Of a stretch of DNA of 64,000 bases, positions 1-11,518 are shown in pieces. Both the position numbers and the translations under genes were made by a program. The stretch is taken from contig OZ234504.1 in NCBI GenBank assembly GCA_965153455.1, positions 5,084,001 to 5,148,000 on the forward strand. The letters are read 5' to 3'. The notes beneath the pieces are model-generated. The model was not told the DNA's origin and made no database searches. It saw nothing but the letters and a program-made list of their open reading frames with translations. Each line of letters opens with the position of its first letter. The first letter of the stretch is position 1. This DNA comes from Sphagnum compactum (lineage: Eukaryota > Bryophyta > Sphagnopsida > Sphagnales).

Positions 1-2030
1 TAAAAGAATGTCGACATGACTTACCAAGTGGAGTACCTTATTCATTGTTCCAAGAGGAGAGCTTGAAAGACTAGCTACAAAAGACATTGAAGGTATTGAA
101 AATAGAGATTTTGAATGTAGTTGACTTAGGTATGGTTGTGTTATAGTGTGTTAAAGTCTTGGCACAATTGAAGACCACTGATGGACACGCACATGGAAAT
201 GTGCTAATTAAACAAAGGCCAAGACTAATTGATGATTCTATGTTCTCATTTCTTGTTAACCTTTCTCATGTTAGTTCTTTTCTTGAAGACGATGTAGTTT
301 AATTAGGTAGTTGTCATTCAAGTTTTGTATTTGGTTGTGAGTGCATCAAATGAACCCCTTTTAAAGAGGTTCGAATATATAGACCAAGGCTAAAATGATG
401 CAACGACAATATAATAACATTATAAATATGGCCAAATAATTGAAGACAAATAACAATGAGTAAGATGCATTTCTTATGAAGCAAGATGCATTTTTTTGCT
501 CCTTCAACTAAATCTTAGTCATGAAAAACACAATGGTGCAAAGATTGTAAATCTTACAATGACTAGATATCTAGGTTGCATTATCAATGATGAGTTCAAG
601 CAACAATTTGTAGGCAGTAATTTTTTTGTAACAACACTCCTATTTACAAAAAATGTATTATCACCACTATCTCCTCTGTTGTTTTGGATATGCTCATGTA
701 AAAACACCCATCAAAGCTGGGCTCCAAGCTTTGGCTCCATAGGTCATTGCTTTCTGTCTCTATCGTTGTGGACATGCTTAGAAAAACACACACTGAAATT
801 GAGCTTCAAACTTTGGCTTTTCATTTGTGGTGCTTTGCTAGTGATGCTCACACATTGTAAAAGATAAAGTGATAAAAAAAAGTGTTTGATTGTGTGAAAG
901 AGAATTTGCCTCACACACCTTTTTGGAGCTTTCATGGGCTTTGTGTTTGGGCACTTTTGTTAAAGACAAACACACAGTGCTATGGTGAATTCTTGGCAAA
1001 ACCTTTGGAAACCTACAAACCTTGTTGAAACAAAACACACACACACCTACCTCTTGCTTGAAAAGGTTGAAAATCTGTTAGTGCTAAGTTGTTTGATTAA
1101 CCCTAGTGATTTGTTTGGAGAGAACTTTTTGCATTATCATGGATTTTAAACTCTGTAATATATTTTTCAATTTGACCAAGATGGGAATGTCTCAAGAAGA
1201 TTTTACAAGCTATATTGGTTGACATTGTGCATGTTCTTTGATTGATAATTCATGGACATGCTTAGCAATTACAAACCCATAAAATTATACCATGTTGAAC
1301 AAACGATTTGATTACATGTTAAGCCAACATTATTCAAATTCCCAAGTCGCCTGATTAAGTTAGTTTTCAGGATTTATACTTTAATTATGTCTATTCTGCA
1401 CCTTTTACACAAAATAAACATACTTTTTATTGACTTGTACATCACAAGAGTTGTGCAAAACTTGACAAACACAAGAGACTAAAAGAGGCCAAGTGAGTTA
1501 AGACATTGACAAAAATGGAAGAAATTCCTTCGGTTGGACAAGTGCATTGGTACGGGCTTGAAAATGTTGCCTTTGACCAAATTTTATTATTACAATAAGC
1601 TTTTATATCACTTTTACATGTTTAATAGCATTATAAACTAATGTGCCAATGTTGAACAAATAACCTTGAATTTGACATATCGGTGATTGTCAACAATTTT
1701 TGGAAGGTTCTATCTGAAAATAACTAGGTATAGAGGTGTTGAAATGCTCACTAGATAACCATAATTTTAACAGAATTATACATGTTTTGATATGTGATAG
1801 ACTTAAGGCATAATAAACAGCCTTCGCATAAGGTCAGGAGGACACATAGATTGCAAGCACAAAACATTCTACAAGACACATGCATTTCCTACCTCTACCT
1901 ATCAAAATGGTTTGGACCATTGTGTCTTGACCAACTTCGTGATAAAAAGTGCTTAATGTGCCCATATCAGAGGGTGTGTTCGCTGGGTTTTAGAAAAAGA
2001 TAAGGATCACCAAGTGATTGCATGCTTTTG
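1..2030. other. Intergenic AT-rich DNA, no gene seen
   Basis: No reading frame here combines length, splice sites and protein-like composition. The longest open frame (496-867, plus) gives a 123-residue peptide with no domain I recognise, and it contains a diverged internal duplication (two versions of a stretch like ctccaagctttggctcc around 720 and 805). It is more likely old repeat DNA than a gene. Confidence 0.6.
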
Positions 2031-2791
2031 GAGTACCAGAACATTTGCATTACAGACTCTAGTGGCACGGACCATCATCACATTAGACACTCAGCCCGTG
2101 ACCCTTGGAAGGCCTACATCAACACAACTATTCCAGGAATGCAACCTTGACATGATAGGAAATCTTGACCTCAACTTCTAACTGAATGCTGCAAGTGCAG
2201 AAAATGCTGCAAACACTTCGAACACAATTTGAACACTGAGATGTGTCACATTGAGAGGGATGTGAAATATGCACAGTACCTTGGGGCCTCGAACATCCAG
2301 TTTGGAAGAAAACAAACATCCTCAGGTTGTTGTCATCATGCAAATGTTTCCAGGACTCCTGCCAGAGTTGCAACATGGTACTTGGTTCCCACATTAGGAA
2401 ATGCAGAGCAAAATTATGGCTGAACTTGGCAGAATGACATCTGGTTTGGAAAGAGGACCCAATACCCCCCACCAGGCTCATCAGACTCTGACACTGACTC
2501 ATTATCAATCTGCACAGTACTTCACAGTTTGAGGCACTCAGATGCTAACATCTCCAACAGCTGAGGAAAGACTAACTAATCAAGTAACACCAATTGCTGT
2601 TGCTGCTATCCATGTACATCAAGCTGTCATCTTAGAGCAATGGGTTCTAAAATTCCTGCGCGCTGGTAATACTGGCATCCAGGCCTCCACATTCCAGACT
2701 TCTTGAAAAAGGGCATTCAATAATGGAGCCACTGAGAGAGCTGAGCGGAAAGCTACAATCAGGAAATTGGAGAAAGGGGTGGGAGCTGTTG
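2031..2791 (-). other. Probable 3' UTR of the bZIP gene
   Basis: This stretch lies directly downstream of the bZIP stop codon on the minus strand. It is less AT-rich than the spacer to its left and has no convincing frame of its own. The first 30 bases after the stop (2791-2762) still encode a partial copy of the C-terminal protein repeat in frame. The cleavage site cannot be placed from sequence alone. Confidence 0.45.
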
Positions 2792-3033
2792 CTACTGGGA
2801 GCCCAGATCCACCTTGCTGAAACGCTGTAGTTGTAGCTCATAGCCTGTTGGAGAAAGTGGTGGGAGCTGCTGCTGCTGCTGATGTTGGGCACCCAGATCC
2901 AGCTTGCTAAACTGCTGTTTTAAAAGTTCTTGGCCTGTTGGAGAAAGAGGTGAATGCTGCTGCTGGGGCCCCAGATCCCACTTGCTGAACTTCTTTTGTG
3001 GAATGTCAAAACCTCGTGGAGAGAGAGGTGGCA
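2759..3033 (-). repeat. Coding tandem repeat, 3 copies plus a fourth partial copy past the stop
   Basis: Three protein-level repeats lie at the end of the bZIP gene, each with Q-run, (L/S)PPLSP or SPLSP, and FSK(W/L/V)DLG. They correspond to roughly residues 403-428, 429-458 and 459-482. Immediately after the TAG stop (2794-2792) the same frame continues QQLPPLSPIS and then ends at TGA (2761-2759). So a fourth unit is present but lies outside the annotated protein. Confidence 0.85.
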
Positions 3034-5616
3034 GCTGCTGCTGATGTTGGTATGATAGTCTCTCCACCTCCTTCATCAAGGCTTCACTGTGAGCTGCAAA
3101 CAGAAAAGACACATGCTCAGACAATGAGACAATGCTTCATAACTTTCACATTTATCCATCAGACTGCTGTCCCAAAAACCGAAACCTTCATTGAGTAACC
3201 AGGTGATAAAGTCTACAGGAAAGTCTGCCTCTGAAGCCAAGAACAGAGCTTGGGCATGGATTGAAGATCTGAACCCAAGCACTTTCCTGCAAGCAAAAAG
3301 CTGTCATGAGACTGCAGAATACAAAATACAAAAAACATACTCACCTTCCTTGATCCGTTGGGTTTGTCCAAGAGTTGCCAACTTTTGTTTCAGAATAACA
3401 TTTTCAGCAGTCATCACTGCTCTCCGATGATCATACAAACCGAGCTGCTGTGAGAGAGAGGTGACCTCAGCCTGCAATCCAGGAGAAGCATCCTCAGAAT
3501 CAAAAACAGTATAGATTCAACTTGACCACACCTAGGTTAGAATCAAAACTACTGCACGTATATCCTTCAAGGTGATGGTTTGCATACCTGTAGTGCATTC
3601 ACACTCATTTCTAGCTCAGAGATATACTGCAACTTTCTCACCCGCGATCTCTGAGCTGATTGCCTGTTTGCAATAATCCTGTGAAAGAATGCTGCAGTCA
3701 AATCAATTATATGCTCTAAAGACCATGCTGCATGGAACCCAAGCCAGCTCACAAGTACTTAGCATAGTAATCATTGCCAGAAATGAGCACAATTTACCAG
3801 ACTCAGAATCCTAGTCAGCCCAGATATACTACCCTCGAGGGCAAATTGCACATGAAAGGATCACGCGTTAGAACAGGCAAAAAGGGGCTGTACAAAGTAC
3901 AAAACCATGTCAAAAGAGAGACAACAGATACAATTGAAGTGATGAGCAAGAATGAACTTTTCCCATATTCACAATAGAAGTGCCTGTTCATAAACAATCT
4001 TGTCATCTGAGAGACACAACTCAGCTGGCTAGAATCACTTCATGTTCTATACATTCCAGGAAATTGGCAAAGTTTCCCTTTTTACCCAATTCACAACCCT
4101 TGAGGGAAGGCCAGAAACACTTCCCTTAAAGCAAAATGCACCCCAAAGGATGACACATTAGAATAAGCAACAAAGGCTTTACAAGGTACAACATTATGAC
4201 AAAGGAATGAACATTACATTGAAGAGTGACAATTTAGCCATCTTGACATAGAAATCATACTGTACACATACAAATATAGTCATCTGGGATCCACAATCAG
4301 CTGGCTAGAATTTCACAAACCTAGCTTAATAATATTTGACTAATCAAATTCCAGACCATCAGAATGCTGGTTGCAGCGGCAATTACAAAAGAGGTTCTGT
4401 CCTGTAACTGATTGCCAGAGTTAGCAAATAACTGTACATGAAACTCACCGCTTTGCTTTCTTGGGATCCAGACTCAGATCAATCTGCTCAGATGATGTTT
4501 GTGTATCCTCCTGTTGTCCTTGGTGAGAACAATCACCCTCCCTCATGTTTGGAACTTGAGCCTCACTTTTACACTTCCCCAGGCTTACTCTCTGCTCATC
4601 ATTGGATCCTTCACTGTGGCTATTACTATCAGAAACACTCTCAGCATTTACATTGGTTGGCTTTTGTTTTCTCAAATTTTCCCAGACTACTGTATTGTTT
4701 GAAGAGCCATGGAGTGAGTTCCTAAGCAGATGTCTCATGCCCCTCTCCAAGGTCCAGTTGTCACCAGATGAACTGGGTCTCACTGCATTAGCAATCATAG
4801 CCCTAGAGACGACAGTACCCTCAGCTCCCTGCTTGGGTTGCCTCTGGAAAGGTTCCATCTTGGCAAGTACAGAAATAAGCTGTTCTTCGTCCAGCCTATT
4901 AATGCTGCAGATAAATCAACCCATCATGTCAATGTAATATTCCATTGAGCTCTATATTGCAAGCCCTCTCAGATTTGGAGAGACCCAGAGCCTTCTCACA
5001 TACCCAGCACAATGTAGACTGCATCTGCACAGAGTTGGTAATTCTTTTTTGCTACAATGCCAAATTTGCTTGAGGATTTTTTTGCAACCCAAATCTGTAC
5101 TTCCTTGCAAATAATGAATGTCTGCTGAGACTGCTCACCTGTTGTAGTCTGGAATCACGTTCCTCAACATATGAGCACCCCGTGCACCACACACGTATTC
5201 CTCCTCAGCAGTGGATTGGCCTGCAACAATGCTTTTGAAGTCATAAGGGCTTTCCTGGAATGCAGCTGAATCACTTGAAGATCGCCGATGTGAGCCCTTC
5301 TTAACTGTAGCAACAATATCTCCATCAGGTGACTCCAGAATCTCCTCCAACCATGGACGCTGCAACTGTGGTAGATACCCAGCAGAAGGGGTACGTTTGT
5401 GGCTGCTGCCATGAGATGGGAAGCTTGAATGCACATTGAATATGTTACCACCTTCAAACAAGCTTGATCCCCCAAACATTGAGTAACCAGGGCTTTTCGG
5501 TGGCAAGTGTGCCGAATTGCTCATGGGATGAGACCAGTCGATCGATCGTCCCTCCCCTCTTCCTGAAGAAAGGCTATCCATGCTGATAGACAGATCACGA
5601 CAATGGGGCATACAAC
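2792..5616 (-). CDS. bZIP transcription factor, group E type (bZIP34/bZIP61-like), five coding exons
   Basis: This is a nuclear DNA-binding factor that should bind DNA as a zipper dimer. Coding exons on the minus strand are 5616-5139 (ATG at 5611), 4904-4449, 3678-3588, 3471-3345 and 3093-2792. All junctions are GT-AG and in phase, giving 482 residues. The basic region (about 304-330) contains ANRQSAQRSRVRKLQYIS, with the invariant N-x7-R, followed by a heptad zipper to about 380. The motif ANRQSAQRSRVRK and the upstream LPPKSP and serine-rich HRRSSSDSAAF box match Arabidopsis group E factors such as bZIP34/61. The basic region is split by an intron after the first Arg codon bases, and the zipper by a second intron. 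The C-terminus (403-482) is three tandem copies of a Q-rich, LPPLSP, FSKxDLG unit. The start is uncertain: ATG at 5581 (MDSL) or an upstream exon are alternatives. Family call is firm; target genes are not known from sequence. Confidence 0.93.
3826..4316. repeat. Diverged tandem duplication inside bZIP intron 2
   Basis: The intron between the second and third coding exons holds two diverged copies of a segment of about 200 bp. One runs about 3838-4036 and the other about 4129-4316. Shared landmarks are gcaaattgcac/gcaaaatgcac, gttagaacaggcaa/attagaataagcaa, and cagctggctagaat. The offset is about 280-290 bp. No coding role is apparent. Confidence 0.7.
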
Positions 5617-6117
5617 CTGTCCAGCAACAGAATTTGATGAGAATCAGTAGAAGAAGAGATGCAGCAGCTGGAAGATTCGTGTGCTCCATGCCCTCCTCCT
5701 CCAAATCTGATAAACAGTACAAATGAAAGTCTAACCAAACACTCTTGGAGTATCATGTACAGTTTCTATGCCAAGCAAAGAGTCCATCAGGCATATGATC
5801 ACCAAATAACAAATCTGTGCACCATATGGTCAGTCTACCTGGCGTACAAGCAATAAAACATGACACAAAAGCAGCAATATAAAAAATTCTAAAAGCTGAA
5901 ACCATACAGAAGTTGCTTGCAAATCACAATGCTATTACAGCTTTTTTCTCATGGCATATATACAGATAACAAGGCAGCATGTGTAGATGAAACTGAAATT
6001 AGGTCAGCAATCAGCAAATTCCATAAGCTTTAGCAAAACGAAAGCTGAACACATGAAATGGTGAAACCGCCACCTACCCACCCACACACAGCATGCAGTT
6101 GGAGCAAGCAACATCAC

Positions 6118-6175
6118 CTTCCTCTAGTTGCTGAATTTTGCATATTGGCATTTTGCAAAGGCTGAGGAGGAATGG
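6118..6175 (-). CDS. Possible upstream coding exon of the bZIP gene
   Basis: On the minus strand this 58-base stretch is bounded by a CACAAG acceptor and a GAGGAAG/GTGATG donor. It reads IPPQPLQNANMQNSATRG. Splicing it to an alternative acceptor at 5583 (CTATCAG) continues in frame into GSMDSLSSGRGEG of the main gene. This would extend the protein beyond the start chosen for the main entry. The peptide looks like protein rather than leader, but an entirely untranslated leader exon is equally possible without transcript data. Confidence 0.35.
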
Positions 6176-8560
6176 CTTGTGCAGAGCAAATACAATCAGC
6201 AAGCTATCATTACAAGTAAGGATCAGGAACATGAAAGTGGAGAATCGCCAGTCTGTTGCAGTAGTCACTAACCTTGTGATAAAGAGGCAGATTAACACGA
6301 GTTTGTGTTGGGTCAGATTGAAAAGAGAGAACTTGGACAGTCTGATGATTGATTAGAGGGAACTTTGATCAAAAAGTGAGGTTCCACTCTTCTCTTGTTG
6401 CTCCTCCATGCAAACTCCAATACATACAATAATCGCTATTTGGTGAAGCAGCATTTTCTCTTTTATTTCTTCTTCTTGCAGGCATGCAATCCTTAGAATG
6501 CTTGCTTCCGTGAAGAGCAGCGGCTTAGTTTCTCCAGTAACAGATCCCTTCAACTGTAATCACAAAGAAAGAATCACTCCTGCTTTGGATTTACGCCCTT
6601 TGTTATCTGATGCCCGCTGCATCCACATGCAAAAACGTATGCTTCTATCTTGATAAGATTCACAATAATTCAGGATCTACATCTTGGAAGACACCCTTGG
6701 CAATCATCACCAGTAGTCCGTCCCCCTGAGGAGGCAACAACAAGACGCCCGACCGAGAGAAGCTGAAAGCGCTTGACCTGCGACGACAATTGTCAGAGGA
6801 TCTATTGCTTGCCCGTATGTGCTACTGCAGCGTGTCTGGATCGATATGAGCGTTGTTTCTTCTGATCATCACCTCCGCTTATTCATCGCCATCACTTTTT
6901 CTGCAGACTAAGTTTTACGAACGACGCTGTCTCATTGTTCTAATCAGAAGAAGCTTCCAGCATCAGCCACTGAAGAACAACAATATCCTAATACGAGGAG
7001 AACACTTCTTCCAAGGACGTGAGAGAGAGAGAGAGGTGTTGGCAACAACGCTTGGCTTGGCCGAGGGGAGAGAGAGAGAGAGAAAAGAACCATCGGCGTT
7101 GTGTTATCGTTGCATCCCGGAATTGTGAACTCTCTTGTTGTTCCAGAAGACCGTTATTCCTGGCGGAAGTCTTCAAATGTACGCGTTCTTTCTCTAATGG
7201 CTGTGCTTGTCATTGCCGCTATAGAAGAACTGCAGCAGCAGCGAGAGACGCTGTTTTCTCTCTTTCTCTCCAACATGAAATTGCTACTTCTAAAAGACTA
7301 CGTAACAACGCAAACGAACAAACGGGCGCCACGCGCATAGACAGACAAAGTGCACAAGCACTTCAAAAAATCAGCTCAGCACTACACCAGGTTCTCGATG
7401 TGCATCACACTTGAAGAAGACATCTCTATCTCTGTCCCCCCCCGCTGCTTCCAGTGACTTTCGAGAAGAAGAAGAAGCAGCTCCTCCAATGCCACGAACT
7501 GAACTTCTCAAAGACTACATCTCTGGCTAAAACCTCGAACATCGATCGCGCAACAAATGAAGTAGATACTTAATCTTCTTCAAATCGTCTATACAAAGGT
7601 CGTCCTACCAGCAGCAGCAGCAACAGCATCGGATCAGTAGTAAAACCTGTCGTCGCCACAGCTCCTCCATACCTCACTAGATCAACATCATCATCATCAT
7701 CGTCATCGTATATTAGTACTCCGATCGCCTCCTCGCAATCATCAAGCTGTCCTCGTCATTGTTCAATCGCCTCAGAGACGACAACAGAGACACACTACTG
7801 CTACATATACACACCAGTAACAACAAAAACAAAACCACGAAAGAAAGAAAGAAAGGTCCAAAACTACAAAACCTCACACTAACTCTTGTTCATTCCTAGT
7901 TTATCAAGCCTTTCCAAATCTTCCTCCTCGTCAGGAAGAAAGAGAAGCCAAAACCACGACGCCTCCTCCTCCTCCTCCTCCTCAATCCCTCCCTCAACAA
8001 CACTACGTCTCACCTCCTCAAAAAACCTTTGGTAAGAAAAACAATCGCATCGAATCCCTCCCTCCTACTTCGCCTCCTCCTTCCACAACCAGGATTCTTT
8101 CTTTCCCCAAACCTTCAAGCTATCACTCCCACTCGATCACGACTTCCAACACACTACTAGACTCTCTCCTTACCCAAAAAGCTCTCAAAATCAGCAACAC
8201 AAAAGAAGAGGAGAGGAGAGGCGACAAAACCACTCTCAAGCATCAAACCAAGGCAGAAAAACAGGAAAGGAGGAAACAGAAGAAGCGACAACAACGCTTC
8301 CCTCTCTACTTCCCCTCCAGAAAACAAACCAAAAAAAAAAAAGAACCACAGAAAAATGGGGAAAAAAAAACAGAGCAAAATGAACGAAACAGCGGAAGAA
8401 CATGGGTTTGATAAGAAGAAGAAGCTCCTTCTCCTCCTCCCCCTCACCTTTGCAATGTTTGTTTTTTCCTTCGCGACAACTGTTCCTCGCGAGTCAAGCG
8501 AAAAGCGCGCACACAAAACCCACAACGCACACAACACTTCTGTAGCTCAGCGTTGATTTT
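6176..8560 (-). promoter_or_regulatory. Probable 5' leader and promoter region of the bZIP gene
   Basis: Read on the minus strand this region is rich in CT, CTT and CTCC tracts, including GA runs on the plus strand at 7019-7036 and 7069-7082, a CTC run near 7965-7983 and a long pyrimidine-rich block at 8157-8540. Such tracts are typical of plant 5' leaders. Possible leader splice donors are TTTTTGG/GTAAGG near 8168 and GAGGAG/GTGAGA near 8012. No convincing TATA box was found. Plus-strand open frames here are arginine/glutamate-rich readings of the GA tracts and were not accepted. Confidence 0.45.
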
Positions 8561-8882
8561 TTACAGGCGAAATTTTATTTTCGATTTTTCTATTTTTGGC
8601 GAAAATCAATGGATTCAGGACGGTTTCAATCGCCAAATATGAGAAAAACATTAAAATTGGCACATCTCTATAGCTAGTTGGTTTTTCAGTGTGTCTGTGG
8701 CTTTGTAGCCAGATTTAGCCGGCTAAATCTACCTAGGAATTATCGCCATTTTTTCTACATCTTTCTATGGACGATCGCCATTTCAGCTTCATTAAATAAA
8801 TTCCTGAAAAAAAAACACTGCTGTAGCTGCTGCCCTATCCCTTGGTGTACACGCAAGCAGCACCAGAGCTACTATATCATAC

Positions 8883-9280
8883 GGTGTGAACAGAGTTGGC
8901 GTGTTTTGTTGGCACAAATAGTAAGGTACCGTGAGACCGATCTACTACTTAAGGTGTGAACGCAGTTGGGATTTTTTCAATTTGCTGGCACCAAAACAAG
9001 AGAAGTATGACAGTGTGAACAAGAGAAGAGATTTGTTGGCACAATTGGGTTTTACCTGGAGACTATTACCTATAGTGTGAACGTCGTTAGGGGGGGGTTT
9101 TGCTGGCACCAAATTAAACGCAACAGACGTACTACAATGTGAACAGAGTTGGAAGATATGCTAGCTGGCCCACAAAAACACCTGAGCGACTGCAGTAGTG
9201 CACAGAGTTAGGTGTTTTTATTTGCCACAAAAACACCTGAGGTACTGCAGTGTGAACAGCGTTTGGTATTTTTTTAGTTT
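8883..9280. repeat. Array of about 60-bp degenerate repeats with a TGTGAAC core
   Basis: The core TGTGAACaGaGTTgG recurs at 8885, 8955, 9014, 9076, 9138, about 9197 (decayed) and 9251, each followed by a motif like TTTGcTGGCACAAA. Spacing is 53-70 bp. The array lies just upstream of the probable bZIP promoter. It may be a simple satellite or a block of regulatory sites. Confidence 0.7.
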
Positions 9281-9943
9281 GTCTCAAAAGGTTTGTCCAG
9301 TGCTGAAGTTTGTTTGTAGGGTAATTTTGAATAAATAAAAAATAAATATAGGGGTTTTTTAAAAAGCTGAAAATGGGGTTTGAAAAATGCAGATCTAAAA
9401 TTCAAAACTAAGTAATTTCTGTCTTTCTTCTGACTTTTTCTTTTTTTCTTTTTTTGCCCCCTTCCTTTTCTCATTTAGTATTTACCCAACACATTTTTAT
9501 GATTGAACCCCAAACTACTTCTACTATGTAATTTTTTAAAAATACACTACCCTAATTTTACCAATGTTTTTTTCACTTTTGTGGTTTTGATATTTTTGGA
9601 AAAAATAATTCACAATATTGAAGCAATTTTTTTCGACTTTTCTTGTAACCACAATGCAAAAATTCGCCAAAAATAAAATAAAAAATGAGTAGTAGCCATA
9701 CCTTGTTTACTACTATTATTCAAATAAAAAGAATTAGCACAAAGGACTTACTTTACTCTTTTTGATATTTGTGTGCATGCAAGTGTGGGTACATGAGTGA
9801 GTGAACACCAAATATTATTACATCAAGGATGTTTTTGGTTACTATTATTTTATTATTCTTCTTGGTGTTCTTGGTTGATACTTGATTTTGTGATGATTCA
9901 ATCCCATTGTTTCATCCAATTGATTCCATCATTTGATAAGTGG
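9281..9943. other. AT-rich spacer, nothing recognised
   Basis: T-rich and A-rich DNA with short homopolymer runs. No exon-like frame, RNA gene or inverted repeat was seen. Confidence 0.6.
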
Positions 9944-10260
9944 TAGAGCAGCTCCACCCATGCTGAGAATATGGCCCCCTGCAACCATATTTTCTCACAT
10001 TATTTACTTTTTTCCCAACCTCACCCATAAAACTGACACTGCTAAAGGTGTTGTGAACTAGTAATAGCAACCCACCTGGACCAATCAAGCCATCTAGGCA
10101 ATCACTCGGAGGTGTTAGGCTTTGCTGTGGCCCTTTGCCAGCCTCAACATCCTGTGCAAAAGTGCTGGGCCAAAACCATTTTGTTAAGTCAACCCGGCAT
10201 GTTTTGACTTTTCTTCATCCAAAGTTTACTATACAGTGCACCACCAGTGGAGTTGGTCTA
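9944..10260. mobile_element. MITE family A, copy 1
   Basis: A non-autonomous DNA-transposon-like element of about 317 bp. Its ends are inverted: TAGAGCAGCTCCAC at the left and TGGAGTTGGTCTA (reverse complement TAGACCAACTCCA) at the right. The interior matches the element at 54906-55246 over most of its length, for example CACCCATAAAAC and AATAGCAACCCACCTGGACC. No clear target-site duplication is visible. Confidence 0.7.
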
Positions 10261-11029
10261 AGAAGATAAGTAGTGTATCACTACAACACAACAACTTGAT
10301 TCTTTACTACTTTGATTGTGTGCAAGTAAAATTGTGGATGGAGGATTGAGTGAGCACCATCCTCAACTTTCTTTTTGGTTGTTGATTTTGATAACTCGTT
10401 GACGGTTTTATCAATTGTTGCATCATTTAGGTAATTCTATCAAATAGTTAGCTACAAACCAATTCTTTTTCCCCTACTAACCCGTTCACCCTATACCCAA
10501 AACAACCCTAATTATTCATGTTGTAACCTATGATAATTATGATGGTTTTCGACACTTTTAACATCATATTCTCACCAAAAAAACATTTCACTATTTAAAG
10601 GATTAACTACTGATGAAATTGACCCTAGGTCAAGGTAATATGTGATGCGTAATATCCCAAGGACTCATAATGTTCCAAGAGGCCTTCGATGGTAATGTGA
10701 TAGTCAGCATATTTTATTACTTACAAATTAACAACCTGCTTGACAATTAGTTTCAAACATCAAACCAAAGGGCTCACTACCATCGATGCCAATTAAGTTT
10801 TACAAATTACCTATTAACCATTGCAATTTGATGTCCCGAATTACCCTTTGGTGATAAAATTACCATGATCCTCAACCTCTGGTAGGGGTCAATAAACAAC
10901 ACATGCCACACCACTTTGGACACACTATGGCCTCAAGCTTCAAATTTCATATTTTCTAGAGCAGCTTGTCAATGCATTTGGAATGCTAGTCAGCTTTCTA
11001 ACACCGAGTCTCTTGGATAGTAGTATCTA
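10261..11029. other. AT-rich spacer, nothing recognised
   Basis: No gene or well-formed repeat was seen between the MITE and the 77-bp tandem array. Confidence 0.6.
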
Positions 11030-11484
11030 GTGTGGCCCAGATATGACACCTTTCATGATATCATCCGTTCAATTGGGTTTTTAGGGTGTACGGGACCAAC
11101 TGGAGGTTTTTGCCTTGTTATGACACGTCTCATGATATCATCTATTTAATTGGATAAAGTTCTCTTGGATAAGTATCCATTGTGGCCTGGCTATGACAAC
11201 TTCTCATGATATCATCCGTTTAATTGGGTTTAGGGTTTATGACCCCAGCTGGTGGGTTTTGCCTTTCTATGACAACGTCTCATGATATCATCCATTTCAT
11301 CGGGTTTTAGGGGTTTTGGGGCCCAACTGGTGGTTCTGCCCTGCTATGATAACGTCTCATGATATCATCCATTTAATTGGGTTTTAGGGGTTTTGGGGCC
11401 CAACTGGAGGTTCTGCCTTGCTATGACAACCTCTCCAGATCTCATCCATTCTATTGGGTTTTAGGGTTTAAGGGTGTGTGGCCC

Positions 11485-11485
<1 letters not shown>
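11030..11485. repeat. Tandem repeat, about 77 bp x 6
   Basis: Units contain CTATGACAACgTCTCATGATATCATCC, a variable ATTTAATTGGGTTTTAGGG and a GGCCCAACTGGAGG segment. The landmark CATGATATCATCC occurs at 11054, 11131, 11205, 11281 and 11358, with a decayed copy at 11435. Spacing is 74-77 bp. A long poly(T) run follows at about 11487-11516. Confidence 0.85.

Positions 11486-11518
<33 letters not shown>

Noticed and set aside
496-867. 123-residue plus-strand frame
   Set aside because: No domain, an internal degenerate duplication, and AT-rich composition like the surrounding spacer.
2792-2800. Programmed stop-codon readthrough of the TMV type
   Set aside because: Bases after TAG are CAACAG, which does not fit the CARYYA context; simple shortening is more likely.
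2647-2892. Serine-rich minus-strand frame overlapping the bZIP 3' end
   Set aside because: It is a shadow of the bZIP repeat exon in another frame; the zipper frame continues through it.
7019-7414. 131-residue Arg/Glu-rich plus-strand frame
   Set aside because: It is a reading of GA-rich leader sequence belonging to the minus-strand bZIP transcript region.
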